A DNA stretch of 16,205 bases from assembly GCA_964397085.1 (NCBI GenBank), contig CAYNHH010000018.1, forward strand, positions 1 through 16,205, read 5' to 3'. Positions within the stretch are counted from its first letter, which is position 1. Each line of letters starts with the position of its first letter. Position numbers and translations under genes: made by a program. The DNA comes from CAILAD01 sp964397085 (GTDB taxonomy: Bacteria > Patescibacteriota > Saccharimonadia > CAILAD01 > BJGX01). Positions 14,876 through 16,205 of the stretch are shown in pieces. The notes under the pieces were generated by a model. It was given only the letters and a program-made list of their open reading frames with translations, had not been told where the DNA came from and searched no databases.

Positions 14876-16174
14876 ATGCGAAATCGATTTACCAATCTTG
14901 GCTGGCTAGTAACAATTCTAGTTGGCATCATACCAATTTCCCTATGGCTATTTACTCAACAAACAGACTGGAGCACCACCAAGCTTATCGTCGAAAATCT
15001 TGGCAAACTTGCGGGTCTTGCGGGTCTTGCACTATTTGCCTGGAGCGTAATACTAAGTGCAAGACTTAAAATATTTGATAAGCTCTTCTTGGGGCTCGAT
15101 AATATGTACCGCGCGCATCATATTATCAGCATTATTGCTCTAATACTTTTACTGTGCCACCCAATGCTTATTACGATTCGGTATTTACTCAGCTCACCAA
15201 TTGTTGCTTACGAATTTATAAAGCCAAGTATAGAGTCGCCATTTAGAGTCTTGGGGCAACTTACCCTATATACATTCATAGCCCTCATATTAGCCACATT
15301 ATATCTCAATTTAAAACAGAAGACCTTTGTACTACTTATGCGTCTGCTGGGTAGCTTGGTATTCTTGGGCGGTATACACGCCATCTTTGTAGGCGGATCA
15401 GACATTAGTAGTCTGTGGCTCTTGCAGGTATATATTGTTGGCCTGATTGCTATAGCAGCACTTGTATACGTCTATCGATCACTATTCCATGGCAATTTTA
15501 GCAAGCAATATACGTATACACTCAGTACTGTTAAACAAAAAGGCGACATAATAGAACTTTGTCTCAAACCCCAAAAAGACTCATTTGCTTACATGCCGGG
15601 GCAATTCGCTTTTATCAAGTTCTCTTTGCCAGGTGTACTCGGTGAAAGTCACCCATTTACAATCAGTTCGGCCGCAAATCCAGCAATATTACGTTTTAGC
15701 ATTAGACAGCTTGGTGACTACACAAATATGCTCCATGAAGTAAAGGTCGGCACACCAATAGCTATCGATGGCCCCTACGGCACATTCTCAAATCAAGTAG
15801 TAACCAATCAAAGGCAAATCTGGGTAGCTGGTGGTATTGGGATTACTCCATTTCTTGCCATGTCCTCAAATATTCAAGACAAGAGTCAAAAAATTGACCT
15901 CTACTATTCGGTACAAAAGAAAGGCGAAGATATCTACTTAGATGAACTCCAAAATAATGCCAAAAAATATACTAATATTCGATTGATACCATTCTATACT
16001 GATCAATCCGGTTACTTAACTGCTGATGTTATCCAAAAAATCAGCGGACAATTCAACACCTCTACGGCATTTTTAATTTGTGGACCTCCATCGATGATGA
16101 AATCATTGCGTGGTCAACTTGTCGATTTGGGTGTACCAAAGAAATCTATACATACTGAGGAGTTTAGCCTGTAA
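14876..16174 (+). CDS. Ferric-reductase-like transmembrane flavoprotein with FAD/NAD(P)-binding domain (432 aa)
   Basis: Membrane electron-transfer protein expected to move electrons from NAD(P)H through FAD to haem and an outside or membrane acceptor. Residues about 10-200 form six hydrophobic helices of the Ferric_reduct type, with candidate haem ligands H81/H82 and H95 on one helix and H168 on another. The usual partner about 13 residues before H168 is not His. Residues 208-310 are the FAD domain, with MPGQFAFIKF and the HPFTISS motif (259-265). Residues 315-432 are the NAD(P) domain, with AGGIGITPFL (318-327), CGPPSMM (402-408) and the family-typical ending IHTEEF. No Shine-Dalgarno is present. 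The stop overlaps the next ATG by one base (TAATG), implying coupling. Physiological acceptor unknown. Confidence 0.88.
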   Translation: MRNRFTNLGWLVTILVGIIPISLWLFTQQTDWSTTKLIVENLGKLAGLAGLALFAWSVILSARLKIFDKLFLGLDNMYRAHHIISIIALILLLCHPMLITIRYLLSSPIVAYEFIKPSIESPFRVLGQLTLYTFIALILATLYLNLKQKTFVLLMRLLGSLVFLGGIHAIFVGGSDISSLWLLQVYIVGLIAIAALVYVYRSLFHGNFSKQYTYTLSTVKQKGDIIELCLKPQKDSFAYMPGQFAFIKFSLPGVLGESHPFTISSAANPAILRFSIRQLGDYTNMLHEVKVGTPIAIDGPYGTFSNQVVTNQRQIWVAGGIGITPFLAMSSNIQDKSQKIDLYYSVQKKGEDIYLDELQNNAKKYTNIRLIPFYTDQSGYLTADVIQKISGQFNTSTAFLICGPPSMMKSLRGQLVDLGVPKKSIHTEEFSL

Positions 16175-16205
16175 TGAAACTAATTGTAACAATATGTATT
16201 GCAGT
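16174..16205 (+). CDS. Start of a second gene coupled to the reductase (10 codons visible)
   Basis: ATG at 16174-16176 overlaps the reductase stop by one base. The visible residues MKLIVTICIA have a Lys followed by a hydrophobic run, as in a signal peptide or membrane anchor, which would fit an exported partner of the reductase. Too little is visible to name a function. Confidence 0.6.
   Translation, partial: MKLIVTICIA

Overview
The window looks like chromosomal DNA from a small-genome bacterium of the Patescibacteria/CPR type. A Saccharibacteria-like lineage is possible, but the sequence alone does not prove it. The reasons are the moderately AT-rich DNA, near-absent Shine-Dalgarno sites at several genes, very short leaders, tightly overlapping genes, and giant N-terminally anchored surface proteins ending in a Peptidase_S74 chaperone. 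TGA is used as a stop (for example at the gamma/beta ATGA overlap), so this is not a lineage that recodes TGA as glycine.

Layout. Positions 1-7060 (minus strand) hold two paralogous surface-fibre genes: the 5' part of one (1-598, cut by the window edge) and a complete 2121-residue one (695-7060). Each has its own promoter of the form TTG-N17-TACAAT. Positions 7178-12859 (minus strand) hold a compact seven-gene cluster for an F1-type rotary ATPase in the order c-like, b, delta, alpha, gamma, beta, epsilon. Positions 12963-13661 encode a dienelactone-hydrolase-family enzyme. Positions 13696-14170 hold a self-contained plus-strand unit (promoter, small Cys-rich ORF of unusual codon use, terminator). 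Positions 14182-14427 encode a small two-helix membrane protein. Positions 14450-14814 form a tRNA unit: tRNA-Ile(GAU), a degenerate tRNA-like remnant, tRNA-Ala(UGC) and a terminator. Positions 14876-16174 encode a ferric-reductase-like membrane flavoprotein, followed by the first codons of a second, overlapping gene.

The most interesting object is the ATPase cluster. The beta subunit keeps its catalytic residues and alpha its arginine finger, so ATP turnover is expected. The parts that would couple it to protons are missing or altered. There is no subunit a gene. The c-like protein keeps the Arg-Asn-Pro loop of a c subunit but has no carboxylate in either transmembrane helix, and it carries a secreted N-terminal domain of about 170 residues. 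Beta, epsilon, gamma and the alpha N-terminus are also trimmed or diverged. This suggests an F1-like motor that hydrolyses ATP to turn or move something outside the membrane. The giant surface-fibre genes lie immediately downstream on the same strand, and both fibres share a motif in their cytosolic tails. A working hypothesis is an ATP-driven surface machine, by analogy with the F1-like ATPases linked to gliding in mycoplasmas. The parts list is seen in the sequence; the function is inference.
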